A stretch of DNA of 64,000 bases from Lepidurus packardi (Eukaryota > Arthropoda > Branchiopoda > Notostraca > Triopsidae): the NCBI GenBank assembly GCA_023053545.1, contig JAKZAN010000007.1:9486001-9550000 (forward strand), read 5' to 3'. Positions 45,779 through 56,684 of the stretch are shown piece after piece; within the stretch, counting starts at the first letter, position 1; every line of letters starts with the position of its first letter. Under the pieces are notes generated by a model that saw only the letters and a program-made list of their open reading frames with translations, searched no databases and was not told the origin of the DNA. The translations under genes and the position numbers were made by a program.

Positions 45779-47344
45779 TCAAATTAGAGCCTTTTTTGCG
45801 CTAATTAAGGCATAACAACGCGGGGATTTCACGGGGTCAAAGAGTCGCACCAAAAATGCGCTTGCGTCGTTCTCCAAAAGGAACACCAAACGATCCAATA
45901 GTATCAAACCTTCAATAACTGGTGCCAGTAAGGTTCTGAGCTGGAAAAAGCACTGCAATTCCATCCGTCTATGACTATACATTGTTTCGTAGTGAATAAG
46001 CTCTTCTTCAGTTACCTAAACAGTGGCAAAGTAGATACATTGTGCCAGGTACTGTAGTTTCTTACCTTGGAGTCTAGTTTAAGGCGTTTTAAGGCTTTCT
46101 GAGCGTATTCAACAAAGTTAGCACAGGGTTTTTTCATTCTTCCTACCTGGACTTCCATTTCTTGCACGCAGAATTTATCAACCAACACAACCTGCAAGAG
46201 TGCGCGGTAGAAAAGTACTTCCACTTGTACCTGAAAGGAAATAAGACCATGAAAGACGTGAAGAAAGGGTTGAGCAAAGGTTTGGGAGTGGAAATTACCT
46301 TCTCTTCGGCTGCAAAACGTTCGATAGGTTGAACGCACATCATACGCGCATTTCTGCCAAGTGCAAAGCGTTGGTCTCTCAATTGTTGGCTCAGTGGAAA
46401 CCCGAAAGATTTGAAACCCGTTTTGCCATAAGGATCAGGGCAGAATTCTTCGTCGATTAAGTGGTAGCAGCAAGCGACATTGCTAAACGCTGCCAGATTC
46501 AGATTCGCAAGGAATAGCTTTAAGCACGTGGGCGCCAAATTCCCGCACGTGTGCAGCCCAACCAAGATGGCGGAACTTCCGCTTAACTTTGGGTAGTTTT
46601 TGTTTATTATTGGGTCTAGGTCCAAATCTTCGGTAACGTAATGAGTTACGCGCTGAAAAGATACTTTCTTGTGGTTATTCTCGGTGATTTCCTTGGCTCT
46701 TAATGAGTTGTACATTTTCTATATACAATAGCTAATCAAAAACCAAGTTATGTGGGAAGCCAACAGTGAATTACTTCTAGGTTCTCTCGCTTTTCAGACA
46801 CATGGCCCATACTGCCTTGCGCTTCTAGTCCCAAAACGGAGCAAGAATGACTCAAAGATAAAATGGTTCCTAAATGTCCTTTGCCACAACCAATATCTAA
46901 GACTATTCCACTTCCAGCAGCGTTAGCCAGATTGGCGATGACGTCACAGTAGATCGAGACTTCATGGGCTTTTTTAGGGCTCATAAAGACATCAAATTGG
47001 AATTCAGAACTTATAGGAGAGGAAATACCATAAGTTTGGTAGACGGCCTGAATTTCAGAGAGAACATTCAAGCCAGCTAAGGTATGCGCTCTTGTGTTGG
47101 ATACAAATTGGCCTAATTCGTTCCCAAGGTCGGAATTAGGGTTCAAAAGGTCTTTAGAAACGAGTTGAAGCTGGTTTGGTGTAAAAGAGGACAATTCGCG
47201 TTCAAGTTGGAGTGGAAGTAAGGTTTTGAAGTGGTTTTGAGTAAAAACATGGACCATATGGGCGTTTGCGATGGGTAGAATAGGTTTGACATAGCAAGTC
47301 AGCTTTTCTAATGCTGCTCGAGCAGTTTCAAGAGAAAGGGCCAT
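45779..47344 (-). CDS. METTL25B: methyltransferase-like protein METTL25B (RRNAD1) type
   Basis: Predicted SAM-dependent methyltransferase of the METTL25/METTL25B family; substrate not established. Four exons (47344-46775, 46718-46299, 46230-46066, 46015-45779) join in phase to 463 residues. Family marks: DVFMSPKKAHEVSIY, SAM motif I GIVLDIGCGKGHLG (about 145-158), VGLHTCGNLAPTCLKLF, NVACCYHLIDEEFCP, RNARMMCVQP, YRALLQVVLVDKF, and the C-terminal LAPVIEGLILLDRLVFLLE / LFDPVKSPR blocks. The start codon (context GAACCATGG, good) lies only 9 nt after the stop codon of LTO1 on the same strand and in the same frame, so it may be translated from a shared mRNA or have a promoter inside LTO1. METTL25B is preferred over METTL25 by general similarity only. 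Confidence 0.88.
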
Positions 47345-47353
47345 GGTTCTTGC

Positions 47354-47875
47354 TTAGAAAGATGTTTCTTTTTTGGCGGCGATGTCCGTTGCGACTTTTA
47401 GGAGTGCGCAGACGAGTTTGAATTTGGCACGGATTTGTTGTAGTTGTTCTAAGATGTCTTGTTCTTTGATATTGGATTGCGGAAAGGCGTCGATCATGCT
47501 CAGTAGCTTTTTCAGAGGCTTCTGGACTTTCTCCTTCGCTGTGGTAATGCTAACATCCTTTAGAACGACATTAGAATCTTTTATAAGAGAAGAAAGCTCC
47601 TCATCGGACGTTTCGAGGGAAATGTGATCTGATTTAGTGACAGAATCGCTGGCTGAAGAGAGAAATGCTGCAGCGAAGCCTTTATAGAAACCTAATTCGG
47701 ATCCAATTTCAGCCCCTTTAGAAAGGCCTAATGCTTCCCCTTCAGCAGAGCCTGAAAGTGTACCAGCTTCCACGCCTTCCTGAAATCCCTTTTGCCACGC
47801 AGTTTCTTCGCTAAGAAAAATGGCGTCGAAGGCAGCATCAACATCGACAGTATCTAACGATTTTTCTGCCTCCAT
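47354..47875 (-). CDS. LTO1: LTO1 (ORAOV1) Fe-S cluster adaptor subunit
   Basis: With YAE1, LTO1 forms the adaptor that brings the ABCE1/Rli1 ribosome-recycling factor to the cytosolic iron-sulphur targeting machinery. Single exon, 173 residues. The defining motif of spaced glycines is visible: FDAIFLSEETAWQKGFQEG then VEAGTLSGSAEGEALGLSKG and AEIGSELGFYKGFA (about residues 15-70), followed by QQIRAKFKLVCALL near the C-terminus. The acidic N-terminus MEAEKSLDTVDVDAAFD gives a convincing start. The insert between residues about 72 and 100 is longer than in human LTO1 (137 residues). Its TAA stop is followed by nine bases (three codons) and then the METTL25B ATG in frame. Confidence 0.9.
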   Translation of the reverse strand: MEAEKSLDTVDVDAAFDAIFLSEETAWQKGFQEGVEAGTLSGSAEGEALGLSKGAEIGSELGFYKGFAAAFLSSASDSVTKSDHISLETSDEELSSLIKDSNVVLKDVSITTAKEKVQKPLKKLLSMIDAFPQSNIKEQDILEQLQQIRAKFKLVCALLKVATDIAAKKETSF

Positions 47876-48530
47876 TAATCTACAATGAAGAATATATTAA
47901 AGAATTGCGACTAGAAAGTGTAAACAACTTGCCGGTATTTACTGGATCCTAAAAGAAGTTTACATATGGCCCACTAGGTGGAGCCGCTTGTTTCATTTGG
48001 CAACAAAAGCGCGTGGATAAACGCGCATACAACTCGATTTCGAACGCTTTTGAAGATTCTCAACTATGAGATTCTCAAAGATTCCCAACTACAATGTTTC
48101 AATGACAACCTATGCTCGCTACGGACCGCAAACGTCTTCCCAGTCACGTCCAGTAGTTGCGTCTTGAAGCCAGTATCAACCATCTTAATGGCGCTCAATT
48201 CAAACGTAGAAGTTTAAACAAAATTATATGGCTTCCGTCCTGTTTTCCAAAGCGTTTTTTAACTTCTTTTGCGTTTGTTATGTTTTGGTAGGACTTGGTC
48301 CAATTTAAGCTTCATATACATCTTAACGGTTTACTTCTTAGAACCCATTTAGAGCGGTCACTTATGTATTTATTTAGAGTGGTCTCATTTATTTAGAGCG
48401 GTCACTTACAGCTCTTAATATTTCTGCTTGTAGTCCTATTAATTTGAGAAAAAGATTACACGTGAATAATCCTGGACACAGTTTATTTTAATATTTATAA
48501 TATTTAGCTCTTATGAACACTTTCTTGTTT
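47876..48530. other. intergenic, LTO1 promoter / TRAPPC12 3' flank
   Basis: Upstream of LTO1 and downstream of TRAPPC12, both on the minus strand. A TTTAGAGCGGTCACTTA repeat occurs around 48350-48410. A 79-codon plus-strand frame (47978-48217) is not supported. Confidence 0.45.
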
Positions 48531-51196
48531 TTACGCTTGGATTTGGGGTTGTAACTTTAAACAAGCTATGTTAAACGAATCCCCTTTCCACTGGGCTACC
48601 AGTCGCAGCATACCCAGTTTCCTTTGAACTGTTAGCGAGCTTTCCAATTCATATAAAGTGCAGACATTCAACAAAATAGACTCGTGCAAAAGCAAATCAG
48701 GTCTCTTGCCAATAGCTTCTTCTAACAGCACCACCGCCTCCTTCATTCTACCCGTATATAGCATACAAACCGACAAGTTGTTCAGCAACTAATAAAAAAA
48801 TAAATAATTAACTTCCAATTTTTCATCAGAACACTCTAAATTACCATCGGATTTTCCGGCTCGATCTGCAACGCTAATTCAAACTGTTTACAGGCGTCAG
48901 TATACGCGTTTTGCGCCATGGCAATATACGCAGCATCTACATGCGCACTTATCTTATTAGCACCAGTTTGAAGCCTCAAAGTTGACGCTTGCGAAAGCGC
49001 TTTTTGCGCCATTCGCACATCGCCGTTCTGGAGGTAACATCTGCCTAAAACTGCATTCAATTCAGGCGAAGGTGGGCTTTTATCGATTATCTTCGTCATG
49101 AGACTAATGGCACTCATGAAATCCTAAAAAACCCATTTGCAAATAGAAATTTGTAAAAATTCTTTAAACCCAAGTTATTCATATTTACTTTCATAGAAAT
49201 CGAACACGTCGCCATGGCAGACAAAACCTTCATCTCTCGCTCCCTCCAAACCTCCAGAGACTCACAACTGGGGTGATTTAGCCCATCTTCAGCTAAACCT
49301 TTCTCGAAATTCGATAAAATCTAGAAATTAAACCAAATAAATTCCAAATTAATTAGAATTTCCTTAAGGATTAAACTACTTAATCAATTGCTTAATCAAA
49401 CCTGACGAAGTGTTACAAGCATTCTTGAGAGATTGTCCAGAGCTTGGCTTCCGCTGTTGGTAAACTGTGGCAGTTCTGCCAACAAAAGACGAAAACTAAA
49501 AGACGCCATGCATCCTAATTGGGCTGCATACAACTCGGGGTAGAATTCGTAGTAAAGATCAGGTGAGGTAAGCTGGCCAAAGGCGGACCCTTCAGCTTGA
49601 GCCACGCTATATTGCTGTGTGAGAACGAGCAATGATAACCTCGCATGCCACAATTGGAGCGAATAAGGAGAATGTTTGCTTGGATGACCCGCCATCTTGG
49701 CGCCCTGACCCCACTCAGTGATTAAACGACCACAAAGGTTAATTGCCGCTCGATAACAATTAGCCTACCAACGAAATGAAGAAATTTAATTAATCCAAGA
49801 ATTCAAGAAATTTCATAACTAACTATCATAACATTTCATAACAAAAAAAGTGTGTTACTTAATTCTTCAAATTTTGTACTCTCAATATTGTACAATTTTG
49901 TACATTGTATCTTAAAATCTTGAAATTTTGTACTAACATTTCATAACAAAAGAAGTTTGTTACTTAATTCTTCAAATTTTGTACAATTTTGTACATTGTA
50001 TCTTAAAATCTTGAAATTTTGTACTAACATTTCATAACAAAAGAAGTTTGTTACTTAATTCTTCAAATTTTGTACAATTTTGTACATTGTATCTTAAAAT
50101 CTTGAAATTTTGTACTAACATTTCATAACAAAAGAAGTTTGTTACTTAATTCTTCAAATTTTGTACAATTTTGTACATTGTATCTTAAAATCTTGAAATT
50201 TTGTACTAACATTTCATAACAAACGAAGTTTGTTACTTAATTGTAAGAAAATCTTCCAATTTTCTACTTTCACCTGAACTAGATATCGAATCCCGTGTAA
50301 ATCTTGGGATACCGAATCAGCTGATGGTACTTGTCTTAAACTGGCTGCTGTGGGGCCATCAAAATGCTTAATTTGCTCCCTAATTGGATCTCCCTAATGG
50401 AGCAAATATTAGAAAAATCCAGAACAACATAAATATCTAGAGATTTTACCCATTCGTCGGTTTGTACCAAGCCAGGCATGGTGAGTTGGTCTTTTTCGGG
50501 GAAAAAAGTGCCAGGAGACGCTTTAATCCGTTCTAAAACTGCGCTACTTTCTGGTTTTAGGACCCAGAAATGCCCTTTGAAGTCCATAATAGGATGGTTT
50601 GCGAGACTTGGAAGTTGGGGAGGCGAAGGGAGGGAGGGGTTGATGGATAAGACGCTGGGGAGGATTGTGGAATTCATTGTTGGGGTGGGTGGTATAAACA
50701 TTGGACTCGCCGAGCGCGAAATGGGTTTCGCAAGTTGGGAAGTGGGCGTGACACTTGGAGAAGGACGCTTGTCAGTACTTTCGTGAGGGATTTTAGGGCT
50801 TTCTGAGGTTACAGACAAGTTTTTCATTGTTGAGAGGGTAGGGGCTTGCGATACCAAATCGAAGAATCCTTTGCCCTCGACATCTTTCGTTACTGCAGTT
50901 TCTACTTCAGCTGAGCTGGCGAAGTATGAGAAGATTTTAGGAGCTTCCGACTCTTCTTGTTCTTTCTTATAAGAAACCGAAGCTGAAAAGGAGGTTTTTA
51001 AATCTTCGCTAGAAGTAGAACGAAGCGTTGGGGTTTCGTAAAAGGAGAGAGCCGCTTGTGGTTCTTCTGTTTTGTTGGAAACTGGAGATGGAGCAAGTTT
51101 ATCAAAAATGTCATCTTCTTCTTGGGCGAAATATTGTCTAAGGGCAGTTGGATGAGCGGTTTCTGGTTTCTCTTTGATTGGATTGGAATCACCCAT
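48531..51196 (-). CDS. TRAPPC12: trafficking protein particle complex subunit 12
   Basis: Metazoan subunit of the TRAPPIII tether for ER-Golgi and autophagic vesicles, also linked to kinetochores. Six exons (51196-50450, 50393-50274, 49764-49402, 49320-49189, 49123-48845, 48788-48531) join in phase to 632 residues (human 735). The N-terminal 230 residues are Ser/Pro/Thr-rich and poorly structured (SPKIPHESTDKRPSPSVTPT), as in the family. The conserved core starts at DEWGDPIREQIKHFDG, then GIRYLVQANCYRAAINLCGR, and a TPR-like helical C-terminus (NAVLGRCYLQNGDVRMAQKA, AYTDACKQFELALQIEPENP, NNLSVCMLYTGRMKEAVVLL), ending FNIACLKLQPQIQA. Intron 2 holds a 91-bp tandem repeat. Confidence 0.92.
49840..50240. 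repeat. 91-bp tandem repeat in TRAPPC12 intron 2
   Basis: About four units; CTAACATTTCATAACAAA recurs at 49933, 50024, 50115 and 50206 (spacing exactly 91). Units contain TTTGTACAATTTTGTACATT. The last unit runs almost to the following exon (50274). Confidence 0.9.
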
Positions 51197-51427
51197 TATT
51201 TTCTAAATTTTCTCAATGTTTATATCTCAGATTTGTTCGATTTTTTTGTTTATCTCTAGTTGGTAATACTAGCGATGAAGACCCTTTAACGGTCCGTATA
51301 GGCTTACAAATGAGTTCGCTCGGGATTTTCTATTCCATTCTTTCGAAACTACGTCGAGTTATTCATAGTTTCGAACTTGAATACACACACCTAGTACAGC
51401 ATTTATTTTTCTTAAAAAAATAGAGGA

Positions 51428-52461
51428 TTATTTGGTTTTCTTCTCTTCCTCAAAGGTTCCCCCAGTGAGCAACGCTCTAATGGAGGGGATTTTGTACACG
51501 TAATATGATAGAGCCGAGCCGCCAAAGGCCCCAACCCAATATACCACAAAATGTTCTAAATTCGTGTGTCCTCTACAATTTAGCTTCAATGAGGTAGCCA
51601 AGACTGGGTTAAAATAACCTCCCGAGTAGTTAAAAGCTAAAACAGAGCAGATTTTCAGGATTATTTAAACGCTTTTAAGTTCAACGTAATTTACCCGTTA
51701 CGACGAGTCCAGTACTCACAAACGCGTCGATAGCAGAAGCAAATTGAGGTTCCAAGTCTGCTAATGCTCTTGAAGCTAGACGACACAAGCAAGTCGCTAG
51801 ACCTTCGATAATGGCACCTTGAAATACGGTGACCTAAGCAGAATTCAATAAATCAAACTCTAAATTACCCAAAAAGATACTACAAAATCGAAAAAACTAC
51901 TTGTAAATCAGCTTCGCAGTCCCATAACGATTTCCCAACGTGATGGTCCGTGATTTCCAAACTCCACAAGTACTGCACATACCTAAACACGCATTCCCGC
52001 TTAGTACTAAGAGAAACGGGCGGTACTTTTTACCTGTAAATAGCTAATCCGCCTGCTAATTGAGCCAAGGAGCACAAAAAGGCTTGATTAAACGGCGTTT
52101 GGGCAGCTAGATAAGATTCCATGTGTATATACGGACATCCAGACTCCTCCTGCCACTTATTGCACCACCATATCGATAAAAGGAAGAGCGCCGCAGCATA
52201 AATCCAAATTCCATAATTGTCAGCCACTAGAAAATTCAATTTAAAATGAAAATAAAATAAACGAAATGCTTTTCAGCTATATCCTTAACCAATAACGAGC
52301 TCAAAACACGCAGCACAGAGCTCGGCAGAAGCTACGAACTCTAAAAAAAGTAATCGCGACAATTCATCCTTGATGCCAGCGCGGATTCCAAAACGCAATA
52401 CTTCCGCAATACCACAAGTTAACGCTATGAACAATAACGAGGCGATTAAAGGAGCCCACAT
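51428..52461 (-). CDS. unorthodox aquaporin (AQP11/12-like)
   Basis: Multi-pass membrane channel of the superaquaporin subfamily, usually intracellular. Five exons (52461-52290, 52226-52034, 51982-51901, 51833-51695, 51636-51428) give 264 residues. The second half-helix motif is clear: FNYSGGYFNPVLATSLKLNC with NPV (about 205-207). The first NPA box is not canonical; at the matching place is EESGCPYIHME, so CPY (about 88-90) replaces NPA. Both departures suit the AQP11/12 group. Membrane segments are visible in IASLLFIALTCGI, IYAAALFLLSIWW, LCSLAQLAGGLAIYRY and FVVYWVGAFGGSALSYYV. The C-terminus is charged (EEEKKTK). It is 232 bp upstream of TRAPPC12's start side, same strand, no sign of co-transcription. 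Confidence 0.87.
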
Positions 52462-52933
52462 CTTTCTACACCCAAATTTCCCTACAACTAATAACTCTTT
52501 TCTGCTCTCGTAAAGATGAACTTGGGGTTCAGTTTAAAAATAGCCCCACGCGTGTGGTGAGGAACCCCAAAATAGTTCATTTCGGAGCTTAGTGGCAATT
52601 TTTTGTTTCAAAATCTCTTTATTTTGTATTAAAGACTAGTACAAAATCCCATACATAGTAAAAAAAAGAGAATCCATAGCACTTTACGCGTGAAAATACA
52701 AAATACAATGCTAAAAATACAATGCTAAACAAATATTTGATTACATTTAGATTAGAAAGTTATACAGAGAGTAAATACAAAACGGTAGAGGCAAACTATC
52801 CATAGATTTCCAAACAATTCTAAGACCGACCTCTTCAAAATCTTTTTTTTTTTTAATAAATTCATGTCTAATCACAGAAAGCTTTGCGTATATGATTTTT
52901 TTCAGCTTAAAAAATAAAATCTATTTAAAAAAT
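52462..52933. other. intergenic, aquaporin 5' flank and dsRBD gene 3' flank
   Basis: AT-rich, low-complexity stretches (A- and T-runs, ATACAATGCTAAA repeated). No exon recognised. Confidence 0.5.
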
Positions 52934-53768
52934 TTAAGGAAGCGGTCGAGTTAACGTAATAAAACAACGAACAGCTTCGTATGCTGCGTGACATCGAGCC
53001 TCTTCCGGCGTACTTCCCGAGCCGCACGTGTGTAAACAAGGCACTCCATCGAGAATTAGCACGCACTGGAATAACCCGTCCACTCCTATACTGAAAATAA
53101 GTTAAGTCGAATTTTCTAAATTTTTTTTCCCACCAAAATGACCTTTTTCGACACGGAAGACGTGGTAAGTTGCTCTGAAGCTCTGTTTATCGCAGATCCT
53201 TTCCACGTGTTTTTCGTGCTCTCTATTAGGCGTGGACAGAAGGGTCTGAAACAGGATGTTTGAATTAATTCTGGGCTGTACCCATTGATTATGTGAAAAT
53301 TGATTACGTGGGTAGCTTGGAACCGGTCCTCCCACGTTCCGTATAAGACTCGATGGATTTCTTCGAAAGGCAAGCCCCATAGCGGATTAAGTCTATCGGT
53401 GAGTTTGGTTGACTTGTGCGAAGTTAGACTTTTCGCTCCTTTCACCTGAGAAAATATAACTGCTAAAATTTTTTTTTGTGGGAATTAAATTCAAATTAAT
53501 CTGTAGAAGTTGTGATGATTCAGAATAGGAAGTTAGGACTCCATATGCTCTAGATTTCACACTTGACTGGCAAGGAAAAAGGAGATAGTTGGAAAACTTG
53601 TCTAGACTTGTTTGGACTTGGCCCTCGTTTCCGTATGCAACACAGCGTAATTAGAAAAACAAAACAAAAAAACCTTTACAATAGGGGAAAGTTATTATTA
53701 ATAATAAAAGGAATTTTGTAGAGCCAGTTAGGACTTACCAGAACACGGACATTTCTTTTACCTTCCAT
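52934..53768 (-). CDS. small double-stranded-RNA-binding-domain-like protein
   Basis: Four exons deduced from splice sites (53768-53739, 53445-53308, 53245-53143, 53085-52934) join in phase to 140 residues. I do not recognise the gene. The C-terminal half (about residues 80-130) reads YHVFRVEKGVDGLFQCVLIL, then CGSGSTPEEARCHAAYEAVR, which has the layout of a dsRNA-binding domain: strands followed by a conserved Gly-x-Gly-x-Ser, then a helix with the alternating A..AA pattern. Usual dsRBDs have KK in that helix; here it is PEEAR, so RNA contact may be weak. The N-terminus MEGKRNVRVLVKGAKS is basic. The last junction (donor GTCATT at 53142, acceptor ATAG at 53087-53086) was chosen because it preserves the dsRBD-like frame; it is the least certain. 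Divergent from CDCA3. Confidence 0.6.
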
Positions 53769-54292
53769 TTTGTACAACTTTAACACTTGAAATAAACTCT
53801 GACTTATGCTAAAGAAGTGTAAATAGAGAGCAAATGAATCACCGGCCAAAACATGTTTTATTTTCGTGAAATGTAATCGAATCGAGCGCAAAGTAGATCG
53901 TTGTCAGGGCGATATCAATACCAGTGGGTTAGACGATACCAATAAAAAAAATCAAGTTATGTCAACTTGTATAAGCGCCGTAACGGTCAATTGCTGAAGC
54001 AAATTTGGCGGTTGCGACTTGGATGAGTATTTACCATCAGAAGGAGCTTAAAACGTCGGTATCTCTGTTGAAATTAGGTAATGTGTGTTGTTCTTAATTG
54101 TAGTGTATTGGCAAGCTTCTAGTTTTAATGTTTAGTACTAAAACTTAATCAATCTCGTGTGCTTCTTTAGCAATGTTGTAACGTTTTTTCTTTGTGATCG
54201 TGGACGTGGTGTGTAATCTTTTACGTTCCTTGTTCTTATCTTCTTTTTATTCTAGATTCGCTGACAGCTGTTATTGGCATAAACTAAGCAAC
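53769..54292. promoter_or_regulatory. divergent promoter region, dsRBD-like gene / CDCA3
   Basis: Contains TTTGGCGG (54004-54011), close to an E2F site, which would fit a cell-cycle gene such as CDCA3. A probable 5' untranslated intron of CDCA3 ends at TTCTAG (54254). Regulatory reading is inference. Confidence 0.4.
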
Positions 54293-55065
54293 ATGGGATC
54301 AGGAATAAGCAGAGAAGTAGACGAAGTTGTCTCAACTAAAGGAACGCCAGTTAAAGAGGCATCTAATTATGGTTTTTCAATTTTCGATCCTCGTTCCCCA
54401 ACCGAAGAGATCAACCGCACTCCTATCCGCGTAGACGTATGTAACACTGACAGCCATGCATTATTATCTCATAAATAATTTGACATAAATCATACATTAA
54501 TATCATAATATCTCATAAATTATCTCGTTAATTATGTTCTCATTAGGTCATGGATAAAACTCCCAATACTCCCGTAATGCACGTCTCAGCTCTGGATCCT
54601 CGCTCGCCTACTTACGGTCTGGAACGCACGCCAATACTATTTGAAGACGACCCACGAAGCATAGATCTGCGACCCGATCTGGATGAATCCTTAGTCCTGA
54701 AGGAGCGCACCGATATAAGGGTTGAAACCCCCGAAATCTTGAACGAAATTCCATATATCTCCTCCATAACCGTCTCAGAACCCAGCGAGATTGAAGATCT
54801 TCCCCAAATCATTGAACCCGTTCCCGAAACTCCTCCTCAACGTCCGGTTTCGCCCATTTTCACTCCTCTTAACGTGAACGTAAAGCGCCAGACCGCGGAC
54901 AATCTCAAAAGAAACCTAAGAACCACAGTTTTAGACAAGGAAAACGCAACTTTGGGCTTCAAAGATGCCAAAAACGCTCAAGTCCAAAAACGCACGCCTT
55001 TAGGACACGTCTCGGCCAATTCCCCTGCACGTCACCAAGTTATCCGGCCCAGAACCCTTCGATAA
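54293..55065 (+). CDS. CDCA3: CDCA3 (Tome-1)-like cell-cycle protein
   Basis: CDCA3/Tome-1 is an APC/C-regulated protein that promotes mitotic entry by helping degrade WEE1. Two exons (54293-54436, 54547-55065) give 220 residues. The diagnostic feature is a duplicated motif: FDPRSPTEEINRTPI (about 31-45) and LDPRSPTYGLERTPI (about 64-78), equal to the two DPRSP...RTP repeats of vertebrate CDCA3. It also starts MGSG as vertebrate CDCA3 starts MGSA (possible N-myristoylation), and has a DKEN (KEN-box) motif in VLDKENATLGF for APC/C recognition. The remainder is Pro/Glu-rich and disordered. Converges on NDUFA10. Confidence 0.85.
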
Positions 55066-55248
55066 GGTAAAATCAAGTTTAATTGTACAAAACAGAATAG
55101 TGGGTGTCTTTTCTAAGCTTTATCTTAAGGGGAAATTTGTGTATCTTTCTTTTATTGGGCCAAAACACACACGTTTGGGTTAAAATTACAATGACGCGGT
55201 TCTAGCCAGGCTGCAACGTTCTCTATGTACTGAATCTGGATTGCGCTT

Positions 55249-56684
55249 TTACTTAAATAACAAACCTTTGTCTCCAAGACTTGTGTTATATCCTTTCGCG
55301 TATTCGAAGCCTGGAATCTAGAGACAAGCGACAATATTTCAATCACAGTAATGTTAGTAGAAATATTGGATTTCAAGTTACCTTAGCTCGTATTGTGAGG
55401 TACGTTTCCACGTCTTCAGCTTCAATCCAAACCTCAGGAAGGCTAGTATTAGGGACGTTTAAATAGCAGAGAATTTGCTCTGGGTGAGTGGTAAATCTTT
55501 AAAAAAGAAATTATAATAATGTTAGGCAGACTTGAAGCTTACAAAGCACGCTGATCAGCCCACATCCATTCATCTTTGTGCCGCCAATCCTTCATCTTAG
55601 GGTCATCCTTCGGAAAACGGTCCAAATCTAGACGTTCCATGTCTTCGACCACGACTTCCACATCGCCTTTCTCGGACCAATCGTAGACGAGTAGTTCGGC
55701 ATGAATGCTGATCTCTTTGAGGTATTTTTGCTTGTACGCGTCTTCCAAGGCTTTTAAATACGCAGCAGACGTAGCGGGCGAGTTCACTTCATGCGGTAAA
55801 TTGCGAGCTTTGATTTGCTCTTGGACTTGAGGAACGGGGACGTCCAAATAAAGCACCAAATGTGGACGAAAGACTTCTGTAATGGTGTTCTTTCGCACGT
55901 CATAGTAGTAATCCCGCACTAAAACCAAGGATCATAAGCATTTTTGGGTTATTTTCCACCAAAATTTAGTTTCAAAATTAGGGTTTTAATTACTCTGCTT
56001 AGTGACAAAGCCTTGACTGCACATAGCTTCGATGTAAACTAAATCACTATGGGGACAACGGTCCATAACGACGCCTTGGCCTAATAAGAAAGTTTTTAAG
56101 AGGTGAATTCAAAGAAACTTGGGAATATTTGACTAATTTGTACCCGTGTTGAGAATGTGGGCGAGAGCTTCGATATGCTTTCCTAAACGGTGCTGGTACT
56201 TTTGGAGCTGGAACACGATGGACTTCTTGCTGGCAGGGTTTTCCAAGAATTTTGTCTCGTCGAAGGATTTGAGGGACTCGGGGAACAAATGATCGTAGTG
56301 TCGTAGATCCACGCCAGAGTCGGAGATGTATTCCAGGTCCATAGTAGCGCTAGGGAAGTACAGCATGTCCAATTCAGCGGCTAGAGCTTTCGCCAAAGCT
56401 CCTTTGCCAACAGCCGGAGGTCCTTCGATGACAATTAGCTTGCTGTTTTCATCAAAACGACTGGTGGTACTGTCGAAGAACTTCTGCCAAAGTCCAAACT
56501 TCTTGTCTTTGTAGGGAAAGGGAGCAGGTTTGGGCTCTAAAGACAGACGATGTTTCATAGCTTTGCTGTAAATCGAACGAGCGGGTGGGACATTGCTCGT
56601 CAACTGCGGGAGAACGCAAACCCCAAGCAGTTGGTTGTTAGGGGTCGAACCTTTGAAAATACGGAAAGCTGTAACCATGGCCAT
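55249..56684 (-). CDS. NDUFA10: NADH dehydrogenase complex I subunit NDUFA10 (ND-42)
   Basis: Accessory matrix-side subunit of respiratory complex I, derived from the deoxynucleoside kinase fold. Five exons (56684-56144, 56080-55994, 55918-55543, 55496-55382, 55317-55249) give 395 residues, near the insect ND-42 length. Marks: N-terminal basic presequence, KLIVIEGPPAVGKGALAKAL (P-loop-like, about 82-101), VVMDRCPHSDLVYIEAM, RDYYYDVRKNTI, PHLVLYLDVPVPQVQEQIKA, and C-terminal FEYAKGYNTSLGDKGLLFK, corresponding to the vertebrate KYAPGYNADVGDKWIWLK end. The MAMV start is preceded by a typical promoter gap. The P-loop retains Gly and Lys, although the subunit is not known to be an active kinase. 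Confidence 0.95.
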
